This document shows positions 1 to 11,198 of a stretch of DNA of 64,000 bases, in pieces. Position numbers and translations under genes: made by a program. Under the pieces are notes generated by a model. That model ran no database searches, had not been told where the DNA came from, and was given only the letters and a program-made list of their open reading frames with translations. Within the stretch, counting starts at the first letter, position 1. Each line of letters begins with the position of its first letter. The DNA comes from Serripes groenlandicus (lineage: Eukaryota > Mollusca > Bivalvia > Cardiida > Cardiidae), in NCBI GenBank assembly GCA_031761405.1, contig JASEVX010000112.1, forward strand, positions 558,001-622,000, in the 5' to 3' direction.

Positions 1-310
1 AAAAGATAAACCATATTAGGCCACACTTGAAGTTCTAGTGTTAGCATGTGTTCTGTGTGCATAATCATTCAACTGGTAGGATTAAAGAAACATTTACCCT
101 TTCCCAAAAAGATAAACCATATTAGGCCACACTTGAAATTCTAGTGTTATCATGTGTGCTGTGTGCACAATCATTCAACACATTATGGGATTAAAGGGAC
201 ATTTACCTTTTCTCAAAGAAATTATCCCTGTAATCACACACATGACGTTCTTGTTTTATCATGTTTGCTATGTGCACAATCCTTCAACACATGGTGGGAT
301 TAAATAAACA
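1..310. repeat. Tandem repeat, three units of about 106-112 bp
   Basis: The block starting 'aaaagataaaccatattagg' at base 1 recurs at about 107, and a more diverged third unit follows from about 215. Each carries the shared segments 'catgtgtgctgtgtgcacaa' and 'cattcaacacat'. No coding potential is seen. The array may continue left of the window. Confidence 0.75.
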
Positions 311-1322
311 CAGTTTAGATTATTATGTAAATATATAAGTATGTGTTGCGACTAGCGAGTTTGGTGACTTATAGACAGACCGTACTTAAAGGGATTATAT
401 TTGTGTTAAAACAATTGGACTACATTTCTAGAGTTATTTTGTTTAAAAATGCTTCTATGACTCATTTACATATGGATGGACAATGAAAGCTCTGGTGAGA
501 AATGTGAATACACAAGCTCTCAGGCGTGTACGCCGTTGCGTTAAGATCAGATATATCTAGTCGTTTCAACATAATATACAGGGTGGTTGCCATTTCGCCG
601 CAATGTTTTTAAAAGTATAATGCTGCATATGCGTTAGAAAGCGTCTGTATGTAGGAAAGCAATAATAAATATATGTGTGTGCAGTATATTAGTTTATGTA
701 TAGAGTAATGCTTATAACGTGTCCGTGTATGTATGTATCATCATTATATATTGTATATTCATTTCCTCCGATTATCGAAGTTAGTACGAATACATATAAC
801 AAAACAAAGTTGACAGATGAAGTTGACACACACATTGAAGACACGTGCGAATAATGGAACATTATTTATAAAAACATCATTCATTCACTAATCTTACGGA
901 AAATCGTTAACTTCCGAAGATAAGTACGGACATTTACGAAAGCATCTTGTTAAATGCAGCGATTCAATTGACATATTCAAGAGTCCGCGATTAAATTCGT
1001 ATCACAACACAAGTTTTGGATAACAGTTTCGGCCTCGCTAACCTACACAGTATCATTGATGTAATTACATCTGATATGTTGATAATAATACTATGAAGAA
1101 TGTACTTTATCACCTTTGCTTACTTTGCTTAAGCATGCTAATTCTTATACATGTTCTCTACAGTGAATACATCTCTCAACTAGTGGACATTGTATGAGCT
1201 CCATTAATATTGCATCCCCGAACAATAATCTCTTAGACGAGCCCCACCTATACGCCAAATCTCACTATCCGCCTATAGCTTGAAGAGTCATGAATAGTAT
1301 ACCCATTTGCTTCAGCACAATC
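311..1322. other. Noncoding, nothing recognised
   Basis: AT-rich sequence without a convincing open frame, RNA gene or repeat that I can name. Confidence 0.5.
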
Positions 1323-1520
1323 ATAGCCGTTTCACGAGAAAACCAACTGTGTGGACGAGGCGTAAAGTATCGGTCCAGATCAGCCTCCGCAGTATGTGAA
1401 GGCTAATCCCGGCCGACACATTACGTCTCATGTGAACATAGTTATAGAGTAATGATTCCTGATCCGGGTCGAAACATGACGCATAGTTCACAATGTTTGT
1501 CTTCTCGTGGAAAGGCTTTT
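1323..1520. mobile_element. MITE-A copy, degraded
   Basis: Left end resembles 'agccgtttcacgagaaaacc' and the right end is the inverted counterpart 'ttctcgtggaaaggct'. It keeps the internal blocks 'cagatcagcct' and 'ggccgacacatt' shared with the better copies at 34601-34863 and 54672-54924. It is shorter and more diverged than those, so it is an old copy. The small minus-strand frames over it are by-products. Confidence 0.6.
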
Positions 1521-1767
1521 GTGTGCAAACGTTAATACGAAAAGAGCGTTTGTCTTTCGCCAATGTACTAACAGTGTGCGAGTAAACCATATATTTGCTT
1601 GGAACGACAGTTTTCGTTGAGCATGTATACTGGTATGCGAAAGCCATGAAACACATTTATGTGTGAACTGGCTGCAGTGATATAACTGAACAATGTTGAA
1701 AGAAGCGTTAAATCCCAACTAATCAATCAATCAATATAATGTATCTTCGTGTGCTACATAAAAGGTA

Positions 1768-2012
1768 CCGCCTCAGTTATGTAGTGGTAGAGCGTCCGCC
1801 TCTGGTTCGGGGTCGCGGGTTTTATCCCCGGCCGCATCATAACGAATACTTTTAACATTATAGTAAAGGCTTTTCCGCCTTGACGCTGAGGGTTTTTGGT
1901 GTAAGCTTTACACTGATGTCAGGAAAAAGTACCAGTAGTAATGGTAACTTACCCAGGAAACGCTGTGAATTTACTGAATACATGTTGGAAGCGGTTAAAA
2001 CACAATGAAAAC
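1768..2012 (+). mobile_element. tRNA-derived SINE, near full length
   Basis: The head has a box A-like 'tagtggtagagcgtc' and a degenerate box B 'cgggttttatcccc'. The body 'gtactggtaacttacccagg'-type block and the tail 'gaagcggttaaaaca' are shared with copies at 37080-37345 and, reversed, 48725-49225. The tRNA-like head followed by a conserved body is the usual structure of SINEs in bivalve genomes. Confidence 0.75.
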
Positions 2013-2539
2013 AAACAAAAAATACCAAAAAGATAGGCGTGAAGACTTTGTTTTATTTTGACGTGCTTATGTGTAGATAAATGATGGCTCTTTACTCTTT
2101 TCAAGTTGTATTGACCGTGTAGGAACCTTTTTCGAATTTACAATGTAAAGGGTCAACGCTGCAGTACATGATATGGCTATTATTATAAGGACATTTATAC
2201 TCGTTATACGATCATATCTAGTTTCATCCTTTATGTTTTTGTTTCACACTTCCCGTTTTGACACCCTTTGCCGAAGATGAGATGAACCCTATTTTAAGCA
2301 CATACTTAAGTTCTTAAACATCACCAGTCAATGATTGGTTGATTGATTGATTAGTTTTTTAACAAGTTTCAGTCATATAACGGCGGCCACTATACATAAC
2401 AGCCTTATCAAACAAACTGCTGCTGTCCGTCTATATGTTGAATAGACTCAGATATACTTTTAAACAAACCAATAATAAATGTTTTCTTACTAGTTTTTCG
2501 TCAATGTAACATTTTATATTAATCTGGTGAGCCAAAAAA

Positions 2540-2795
2540 TGGTTAACGCCACTTTCAACATGTGTTAATTTATACAAGGCGTTACCCAGGTAAGTTACTT
2601 CTCAGTACTACTTGTCCTTGTATCCTGACAACAGCAAGTTAGTCTTAATTCTAACTTCGCAACCATGAGCGCAAATGTAGGCAGTTATCACTACTACTTT
2701 TAAAGTATATGGTATAACCCGGTCTGGGATCGATCCCGCCACCTACCGCACCCGAGATGGCCGCTGTACCACTACAATACCGATGCGGTTCACTC
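2540..2795 (-). mobile_element. tRNA-derived SINE, reverse orientation
   Basis: On the minus strand the head gives the box B-like 'gggatcgatcccagaccggg' region, while on the + strand the body reads 'acccaggtaagttact...agtact' near 2586. The 3' part has decayed; a related tail-like stretch sits at 2335-2400. Confidence 0.6.
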
Positions 2796-2799
2796 GTTA

Positions 2800-4310
2800 C
2801 CTGACACCACTCATGTAATGTGTTATTTTTACATCAATGATAGCTTTGTATGATGGTTGTTGTAAAAAATTGACCAAACAGAGGGTGTTGTTCAGTATAA
2901 GCGAGAAAACCTCTATGAAAAGCCACAATTTCAGCTAAAGACGAAATAAAAAACTGCTTAACCGAAGTTTCCCGAAATCTCTGTCAATTTATTATCGAAT
3001 AGTGATGAAGCGGATAATACTGCTAGAATATGCTGGTTTATCTGATTCTGATCCTGGTCGCAATTACGTTGCGGTTGGTTTTCGCAGAGCTCCGATTTTT
3101 AGCAATCGAGAATGAATGTCTGCATGTGCATTTATTAAACCCAATTCAATTATACGTGTACATAATGTGTCAGAAGTATCTATATTGATTCCAAGAGGCC
3201 ATACTCGATTGAAGAATATCAAACTTAGACAGAATATATGCGCAGATATAGCTTGATCCACACTAGGCGTAAACACCATCATGTTTTCTCTCGAGCGTTT
3301 GCCAATGAGATAGACCATGGTCTTTAATAGGACGTCTGTAACTAATTGGAGCACAGTACTAGAACACCAGAAACACGGGTTAATCTTGCTGTCCACATGT
3401 CATAAATGTTACATGATTCGTATTTATAATGCACAGTGGAAGTAAAGAAAACAACATTTCTTCATAAGTCATAGATTATATGCATCACTATGAAGAAGAC
3501 GCAGAAATATGAGCCGTTCTCTAGGAACACCAACAATTGACATCAATTCCGAGACAAGGTTTCTACTTGTAATACGCACTTGTTATTTCTGTTGCAGCGT
3601 CCACTAACCAGTATTCGCGCCGATCTTATATTCCGATTGCACACTATGAATTTTAAGATGCCGCCTCAACCCTCTGGGACAATGCAAAGCTAGATCAATA
3701 TGCATGCATGCAAAGATTAATAAGTATCCGATCATAGCGGACCTTTCGTTTAGTGCAATCTGAATCTTAACGAATACGTCCCAGACAAACTGAACAAGGA
3801 TATGAAAAAAAGTGTACTTTTAATTCAGATTTATACATTGGTTTTGCGATGTTAATTTTCCAAGAGCATGTCAAAGATAACAATACTTGATTCACATTCC
3901 GTTTGAACTCAATGTTAAATCCAAATGTATAGAGTTATAAAATAAAATGTTATATAATACACCAGATAAATGATAAATATTATAAGAACTGCAACACATG
4001 TACATGCCATGTCAATACACGCTTCTAATGAAGAATATCTCATGACCTCAATATCTTAAAAGTGGTTAAGAAACCTACACTATATGAGATGTGCTAAACA
4101 GAAACCGTCCATAGGGCAATTGAAACCAAAATTGAATAGGAACAATATGCTCATCGTAACAATTCGATCCTGTTCTGAATTGTTAGCCAATTAGTCGAAA
4201 AATGTGTCTAGTGTTGACTCCGCAATACAGCATTGTTCTCTTGAAAAAGTTACACATCCTTATTTGTGTTCATAAAAATACACATTTTTGTTTGATTTCA
4301 GCAGGTGAAG
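2800..4310. other. Noncoding; one unrecognised open frame
   Basis: No gene recognised. A 110-codon open frame on the minus strand (3064-3396) shows no motif or family resemblance and sits in repeat-rich sequence, so I do not call it a gene. Confidence 0.4.
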
Positions 4311-4319
4311 GTTGATAAG

Positions 4320-4425
4320 ATGATTGATTTAACGCCGTTTTCAACAATGTCTCAGTCATTTCACGGTGGCAAGTTCATCTAATAATGTGTTTTCTGACTT
4401 TCCCATACCAGTACTCCACACTACA
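4320..4425 (-). mobile_element. SINE 3' fragment
   Basis: Reading '-', it carries the SINE tail and body: on the + strand 'aacgccgttttcaacaatgt', then 'tttcacggtggc' and 'taccagtact', the inverse of the tail block in the 37080 copy. The tRNA head is absent. Confidence 0.5.
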
Positions 4426-4549
4426 GAATTTCCAACTTTCCAAGCATCTCACTGCTTTAACGCCCAGTGGTAGAAGAGAAATAATACTTATAACATTGTC
4501 TTTTGTCAAACGTCGGAAAGAGTGTTTGATGTTGTAACTGCAATTTCAC

Positions 4550-5080
4550 TTACTCTGAAAAGGCCAAAAAATGCGACAAGAAACGTAGCTTTGAATACAA
4601 GATATGTATGCCAGTGCAATGTTGAGGTAGGGCTTGTATAAGATTTTGAAGACTATCCAATGTTATCGGTAACCTTTTGTCAGGGCAAGAGGAGCGGCGA
4701 AGAACGTGAAGAATTTTTTGTATTAAAAATGCCTCCCCAGGGTTAGGGTATCCCTTTATGTTATGAACATAAGCAATGGCCGACATGTAGGTAGTAATCG
4801 TAGAAGCCTTAAGACCCTTGTGATGACACACAGCTATGAACTGAGCAAGTTTCTCTACAGAGATAGGTAATATTGACTCAGATGTATAAAAGGTCATGTG
4901 AAAAATTTGGTAATGGTTAAGAGCATTCCGGTAAGTATTGATAGTAGCTGGTGCCAAAGCATTCTGAAGCAACCGTCCAACTGCCAAATTCAGATTATCA
5001 GGCGCAAGTTGTCTGGTATGACTATTGGAAGGTTGTCCATCAGATGAGTCATGGAACCTGACCATTTCCCATTGAACCAT
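4550..5080 (-). pseudogene. DIRS tyrosine recombinase, N-terminal fragment
   Basis: About 176 codons. The segment 'ALAPATINTYRNALNHY' and the following 'LAQFIAVCHHKGLKASTITT' are the SAM-like, core-binding N-terminal domain of DIRS/Crypton-type tyrosine recombinases. The frame stops right after 'RFLSHFLAFSE', where intact relatives enter the catalytic domain, so the catalytic Arg...HxxR...Tyr set is absent. The first codons overlap the end of the reverse-transcriptase frame in another reading frame, which points to a deletion joining two parts of the element. It cannot encode an active recombinase. Confidence 0.75.
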
Positions 5081-6327
5081 TTGTTGCCAACAATTGCTCC
5101 AAGTCCAATTGAACTGGATGCATCTGTGTGCAGATGCAACATGTCATCCGTAATCCAACGTCTGTCTAACAGTAGTTGTTTACCATTGAAATGCCGCACA
5201 AACATAAGCCAAGCAGAAATATCTTTACGACTTTCCTTATTCAGAGTGATATGGTGATTAGGATTGTTAACTTTACAAGTTAAGTCGGTCAGACGGCGCA
5301 TGAAACAACGCCCTGGGACAACCACTTGGCAGCAGAAATTCAAAAGACCAAGCATAGACTGTAGCTCTTTCAATTTGAGTGTACGTTTTTTCCTACAATT
5401 TGCCAAAAGGGTTTGCAACTTTTCCAATTTGTCTTCAGGCAAACGTGCCTCCATAGAAATGGAGTCAAGCTCAAAACCCATGGAAGTCAAAATTTTGCTT
5501 CGATAAACTGTTTTTTCCATTTTTATAGGTATACCAATTTTGGAACAAAATTGTAGGAAATCAGTTAAATTTCTGTGGCAAGAATTCTGGGTGCCTAATA
5601 TTAGAAAATCATCTAAAATATGTACCATATGTTGCACCTTTAAATGTGTAAATGCTATCCAGTGGATAGCTGTACTAAATTTTTCGAGTATTGCACAGGA
5701 GCTATAAGCACCCATTGGAAGGCATGTATCGAAATAGTATTTGTCAAGAAAAGTGAAACCTAGCAGTTCATGGTCCAGTGGGTGTATGGGAATGAGGCGA
5801 AATGCGCTATCAATATCTGTTTTTGCCATGAAGGTCCCTGGACCTAAAGAAACCAGGTGTGACACCGCATCATCAAATGAAGAATAGTGAACCGAAGAAA
5901 GAAGTTGGTCGATAAAGTCATTTACTGACTGGCCTTTTGGGTAGCTAAGATGGTGAATTAGTCTGTACTGCCCAGGTGCTTTTTTAGGAACTGAACCTAT
6001 CGGGCTTATTTTCATGTAAGGGAATGGAGGAATATCAAATGGACCCTGAATGCGCTTAGCTTTTAATTCAGCATGTAGTTTTTCTAAGACAATGTGTGGC
6101 ATATCAACACAAGATTTAAGGTTGGAACAGGATGAAGAAGACCTGGGGCCTATAAAGCCAAGTGTAAAGCCAGCCTGTAAGCCATTGATTAAGTAATTGG
6201 CGTCAGGGTGACCCATTAAGAAGGGACTTAATTTTCCAATAATAATCGGTGTTACCGGTATCTTATTTGGTAGGTCTGGCGTTGGGTTTGCTGATAGTAG
6301 GGTTTGGTGAAGGAGTGACAGTGGCAA
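4990..6327 (-). pseudogene. DIRS reverse transcriptase with truncated RNase H
   Basis: 445 open codons. Reverse-transcriptase motifs appear in order: 'FMAKTDIDSAFRLIPI' (motif A), 'LPMGAYSSCAILEKFS' (motif B) and 'HILDDFLILG' (catalytic LDD, motif C), then 'SMGFELDS' and the thumb. An RNase H start 'LHTDASSSIGLGAIVGNKW' follows but breaks off a few residues later and runs into the recombinase linker sequence. The frame starts shortly after the zinc knuckle region. The polymerase core is intact, but the RNase H is lost, so the element is non-functional. Confidence 0.85.
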
Positions 6328-6351
6328 AGTTATTGTAAGGTCTGTCCCTGG

Positions 6352-6860
6352 GTTTGTTATTACATGAGACCGCTGAATGTTGGCCTCGGCACAGACCGCA
6401 TATGTGGGGATGCCTGCATATATTGATGGTACAGACTCCTCTTTTGTTATAGGCCCAGTAAGTGTTTTCGAGGAATTTTAACTGCCGTTTGGATTGACCC
6501 CCTTATTGCTGGCCACGAAATGGCCGTTGTTGATACGGGATGGGAACTGAACTTGGCTGTGTTGATGCCAACAGCCAAAACTCTATATGCAACCTATCCC
6601 ACGGGTGAGGAATAGACTGACGCAGCATCCTAAACTGTGTGTCATAGAATATGAAAGCTGCGCCAGGTCGACGGTTAGAAAGGTCACGAATAATCTCACC
6701 GTATTTCATAAGTGCTGGCGTTTCATATGGAAATCTAACAGAATACACCGACACAAACCGTAAAAAGGCCATTGTCCATGTTTCGACAGAAGATATCTTT
6801 TTGGACTTTTGAGAGGGAACTAGGCTTATATTAGAGTCAGCATCAACATGCAGCTAAAAC
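6352..6860 (-). pseudogene. DIRS ORF1 (Gag-like) C-terminal part
   Basis: The frame around 6503-6772, extended to about 6855, reads 'SVETWTMAFLRFVSVYSVRF', then 'RPGAAFIFYDTQFRMLRQS', the conserved core seen in DIRS ORF1 proteins. After a frame break, 6352-6480 reads 'CTINICRHPHICGLCRGQHS' with a further Cys, the Cys/His zinc motif that usually ends this protein. The N-terminus is not recognisable beyond about 6860. A frameshift separates the two parts, so this is a relic. Confidence 0.7.
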
Positions 6861-7707
6861 TTTGAATTGCCCTGTGATATTGAATCAGAGGGCAAGAGCA
6901 AAGCAAAATCTACAAATTTGTTAAACCAAGGTCTGTTCCAAAATGAAAAGAAAAAGAGAGCACTGTTCAGAACATTTTGTGACTGAAATATAAATAGGCA
7001 AAGCCATGCCGTATAATTGCAACCCCTGAAATAAATGTTAAGCAGAACATAAGTATATACGATTGATCAATTATTCCGTTAATACTTATGTTATTTTAAG
7101 TATTTCTGTCAAACAAAATCATGTAAAACAGATTTATAATAATAATGTAGGCAGGGATGCAGACTGAAAGTTTCAGGTAATGAAATTAAAATAATGTAAT
7201 GATACATATCTTGACTAGAATGCGTTGTTCAATACAGAAATTACGGCTGCTGTAAGTTGTTAAATAGTTTTACTTGACCCTCATCGATAAAATATGTTCC
7301 ATCCCTGGCGAAGGCTGTTTGTTTAGCAACTGGTGACCGAAATCCTTTGAAGCACCACAATCTGGCCTGTGTCGGGTATCGGGCCTCCAGACATTGAGAA
7401 CCAACTCATATTGGCACTAGCAACCTCCGAAGGTGTGTTGGCATCAGAATATATGTCATCAGTCCCACACTATCTGGAGCAAACACGACGATTATGTCCA
7501 AACGATGCATGTGAATTGTTGATTTCAGCACATGGAAAACCCGAATATTGCACAAGCACTGATTGATGTAACCGCAGATGAAACCGAATGTCTGTAGCTT
7601 CCGAAATAAAACGTTTCAGGCGATGCACATAAGAGTGTCCGTAAATGCGAATCGTCACAGGCGCCATATTCTTAGATTTTGTAAACATAGCCCGTCAGGA
7701 ATGTTAG
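6861..7707. other. Noncoding, nothing recognised
   Basis: AT-rich flank of the DIRS relic. A 65-codon open frame at 7369-7566 (+) overlaps a minus-strand one and matches nothing I know. Confidence 0.4.
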
Positions 7708-7962
7708 AAAACACAATTAATTACGAAGAAATATATCTGCCAAACTCTATACGTACTGTAACGGTAGCGATGAATCAGACTGAAGAAATTACTGTGAAAG
7801 TCCACTCACAAAAAGTACGTTTAATGGCATAAAATAATAAATATATTTTAAAAAACAAGATTCCTTCTCGTAAATGTTTGAAACAAAGAAAATATGCAAG
7901 CGGGGATGGAGGCAGATGATTGGTTGGTCTGATTCACCTGATACAGTATATATTAATATCAA

Positions 7963-8165
7963 AATCATGTGACAGAGATAGAGCCAGTGATTGGCCGATA
8001 CCCGTCACATTACCTACGCTCTGCAGGCCCCGTCACGTGACCGGGGCACGCCCCAGAGCGTAACCAATCACGTGACAGGGATAGAGCTAGTGATTGGTTA
8101 AAACCAGTCACATTACACCGACACCCTGCAAGCTATATCACGTGACAGATACATGCCCCAGAGCA
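7963..8165. promoter_or_regulatory. Clustered CACGTG and CCAAT-type motifs, copy 1
   Basis: Three perfect CACGTG palindromes at 8034-8039, 8069-8074 and 8139-8144, plus CATGTG near 7967, lie in about 200 bp. They are interspersed with 'gattgg' (inverted CCAAT) near 7993 and 8092. The motifs sit in a degenerate internal repeat 'tcacgtgacagggatagag'. CACGTG is the E-box bound by bHLH-zip factors. Regulatory function is inferred only from the clustering. Confidence 0.35.
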
Positions 8166-8664
8166 ACTGAATCAACCCCGCTTAGTGAACCCCGCTTAGT
8201 GTTAACCACTAAAGATTAAGGTGTGTCAACAATAACATAAATACTTTTATGTAGTCATAAAATCCATATATGGAATAAGCAGGTTTTAATTATTTGTTTA
8301 CATATTGCATTTTGCATACATTTTTGTACTTGTCTGTTGTATACATTACTCAATTTAAGAGTCGGTTCGTTCTATGTTGTGTTTTTTTCTCTGTTGAATA
8401 CAAAACTCTAAAAACACAATTAACGACGAATGAATATATCTGCCAAACTCTATACGTACTGTAACGGTAGCGATGAATCAGACTGAAGAAATTACTGTAA
8501 AAGTCCACTCACAAAAAGTACGTTTAATGGCATAAAATAATAAATATATTTTAAAAAACAATATACCTTCTCGTAAATGTTTGAAACAAAGAAAATATGC
8601 AAGCGGGGATGGAGGCTGATGATTGGTTGGTCTGATTCACCTAATACAGTATCTATTAATATCA

Positions 8665-8870
8665 AAATCATGTGACAGAGATAGAGCCAGTGATTGGCCG
8701 ATACCCGTCACATTACCTACGCTCCGCAGGCCCCGTCACGTGACCGGGGCACGCGCCAGAGCGTAACCCAATCACGTGACAGGGATAGAACTAGTGATTG
8801 GTTAAAACCAGTCACATTACACCGACACCCTGCAAGCTATATCACGTGACAGATACATGCCCCAGAGCAA
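8665..8870. promoter_or_regulatory. Clustered CACGTG and CCAAT-type motifs, copy 2
   Basis: The duplicated copy of the cluster at 7963-8165, with CACGTG at 8737-8742, 8773-8778 and 8843-8848. All three E-box cores are preserved although nearby bases have changed. I see no adjacent transcription unit that it obviously serves. Confidence 0.35.
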
Positions 8871-9113
8871 CTGAATCAACCCCGCTTAGTGAACCCCGTT
8901 TAGTGTTAACCACTAAAGATTAAGGTGTGTTAACAATAACATAAATACTTTTATGTAGTCATAAAATCCATATATGGAATAAGCAGGTTTGAATTATTTT
9001 TTTGCATATTGCATTTTGCATAAATTATTGTTCTTGTCTGTTGTATACATTACTCAATTTAAGAGTCGGTTCGTGCTATCTTGTGTTTTTTTCTCTGTTG
9101 AATACAATACTCT

Positions 9114-9582
9114 AATTGAGAGTCGGGTATTCTGATATGTTATAATCTCTGTTGTATACATCACTCTATTTAAACATTGGTTTCTGTGATGTGTTTGTTG
9201 TCAGTTGACAAACTATCTGGTAAAGCGACAATTTGTTGCTTGCAGGATGCGCTCGTTGATCTATATGTTCATTCTCTCACTTTTGTCGGGGCTGGGTTTC
9301 CGGGAATTAAGTGCATCCTATTGAGAGCCGGCTTCTGTGATATATACATATTTCTGTTAAATAAGTTTGGTTGCTGATTGACCTGAATCTACACTTGCCG
9401 CCAGCATAAGTGTGTTTGTTTTTTTGAACGCAGCTACCTAGATTCGGCTCTTTGGTTGTATGGTCTGTGTTGTATAAATCACTCTTTCTGATAAAAAGAA
9501 ACTGTTTCTCTACACGATCCGAGACTACGACTTATATAAAGTTTGTTATCTCTTTCACAATATATAACTGCATCAGGACTTT
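9114..9582. other. Noncoding, nothing recognised
   Basis: Repetitive AT-rich sequence with recurring 'ttgagagtcgg'/'ctgttgtatac' phrases like those at the end of the 703-bp units. The open frame at 9177-9377 lies in it and resembles no protein I know. Confidence 0.4.
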
Positions 9583-11198
9583 TCATCCCCGATATTCCGT
9601 TTTGTAACGCATGGTTGTACACTGTGGTGATATAATGTGAATATTATCCGAATCATACCCAGCTATATAAATGTTATCTTCTCTATCTAGTGCCACACCG
9701 TATGGATACACCAGTTCATCATGTGTATATACATGTTGTACATTACCGTCTAGATCCATACTCGTTAGACAGTGGTTTCCACTATCTGATACGTAAAGCG
9801 TGTTCTGATCTGTAGTCAGTACAATGTAGTAGGCTGATCCAAACAATGTCTGTCTTCTGATATCTGTTGTTATTGTTTTCAATATTTTCCAACATAAACT
9901 TAATGATTTTCACGCAGCCAGGATTCTCAAAGGAGCAAATAAATATGTTGTTTGTAAAGACAATACCACGACTATGACCACCAATGTCCACTTCCCTCAG
10001 TACACATAATGTCTTACCAACCTTTATGAATACGAGTGTAATGTCACATGTAACGACGATCTGATCTCGTTCTACTCGCGTTATGTCCCATGGAATTGTA
10101 TGTAGTTTTATACAGGATATCACCTTGTTATTGTTGACGTCGACAATCTTTACATTGTAGTTATTATAATCAGCCAAAGCCAGCATATTGTTGTCTAACA
10201 TCACTCCTCCTGTAATCCAGCAGTCACCTCATTCATTCGTATCTGTAGAATACAGATTTCACCAACATATACCAATGACACCGGCTTACTTTGTGCAGAT
10301 GACTTCACATTACTCTCAATCTTTGTTTTTCCTTCTTTGTTCATTTGTTTTCCAAATGTTTAAGACTGTTTAGTGCTTTGAGAGACTAAATTATTGTCTC
10401 ATTCGGTCTGAACCTATAGTCTCTTATTGTACATTAGTTATCTAACTATGTCGTCAAACTTTCAAATTGTTTAATTCGATTTTGCGCCTTTTAAGTAGGG
10501 ATCACCAATTGACGTTGTTGTTTGTATTTCTTTTGTGTTCCTATTTTACTTGACATCTCGGCAAGGTCAGCAATCACCGCATCACACGTTGTAAACGCTG
10601 ACTGGGTTGATTTGAAATCCTTGTCCCTTACGGTAAGGGTCTCTATCAAGGTACTTTTCTTGAAGGAATCTAAAATATGGTTGATCTTACTGCATTTCTT
10701 TTCTTCAGAAACAAACGTCATGTCGATATGCTACACGTAATCCTTTTTCTTCAATGCATTTTTTTTTCGTATTTGCAGTTCAGTTGAATTGGCTATTGCG
10801 ATCATCAGAGATGTATACCCTTTACTTTTTTCGAATTCTATCGCAATATTGTCTATATACTCTACTTTACACTGTATGTGTTCTAGGGTAGCACAAACAG
10901 AATAGCAATAATCGTCATGGATTTAACAATAGTACTCAACTAATTTACTGTTATGTTTAATACACATACTTTCCACAGACGATTTAAACTTCTGTTTTGG
11001 CATGCTGTCTCAGTCTAACAATTGATGGTGTTTAGACATTTTGTTTTTTTGTGTGTGGTTTTCACAAGTATTACAGAGGAACTCATTGCAGACTGTACAA
11101 TAAAATACGGCCTTTTCATCTTGACCTTTACATGGGTCACAGAGAATACCGGTACTAAAGTCAGCACTCACTAATTATCTCCACCCTGATACCTTCAT
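9583..11198 (-). pseudogene. TRIM-like B-box / coiled-coil / NHL-repeat protein, decayed
   Basis: Minus strand, no introns visible. From the ATG at 11196-11198 the conceptual product shows a first B-box-like part ('CDPCKGQDEKAVFYCTVC', then a CxxC and paired His), a B-box2-like part ('CIKHNSKLVEYYC', then 'IHDDYCYSVC'), a helical region (10491-10721, 'FKKSTLIETLTVRDKDF') and C-terminal beta-propeller blades ('NTLYVSDSGNHCLTSMDLDG', 'YPYGVALDREDNIYIAGYDS'). This order is typical of the large bivalve TRIM2/3/71-like families, probably ubiquitin ligases or innate-immunity proteins. Stops interrupt the frame soon after the ATG, after 'KHHQLLD', inside the second B-box ('YYC*IHDD') and before the helical part. 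A frameshift near 9885 splits the NHL region. It is a pseudogene, either retrocopied or a decayed single-exon paralogue. Confidence 0.75.

Larger units (their letters stand above)
4550..6860 (-). mobile_element. DIRS-type tyrosine-recombinase retrotransposon, internally deleted
   Basis: In minus-strand order the segment carries a Gag-like region with a zinc knuckle, a reverse transcriptase with the start of RNase H, and the N-terminal part of a tyrosine recombinase. That combination defines DIRS-order elements. The rest of RNase H, any methyltransferase, and the recombinase catalytic half are missing. No terminal repeats were recognised. It is a dead fragment of about 2.3 kb. Confidence 0.85.
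7708..9113. repeat. Tandem duplication, two copies with a 703-bp period
   Basis: Sequence from 'aaaacacaatt' at 7708 is repeated from the same motif at 8411, nearly base for base, up to the 'ttgaatacaa...ctcta' junctions near 8395 and 9105. Differences are scattered single bases and small indels, so the duplication is fairly recent. Each copy contains a frame ending 'NQTEEITVKVHSQKVRLMA' followed by a stop (7778-7832 and 8481-8535). I cannot assign that peptide. Confidence 0.9.

Noticed and set aside
3064..3396. 110-codon open frame on the minus strand
   Set aside because: No motif, no family resemblance, low-complexity surroundings; not enough to call a gene.
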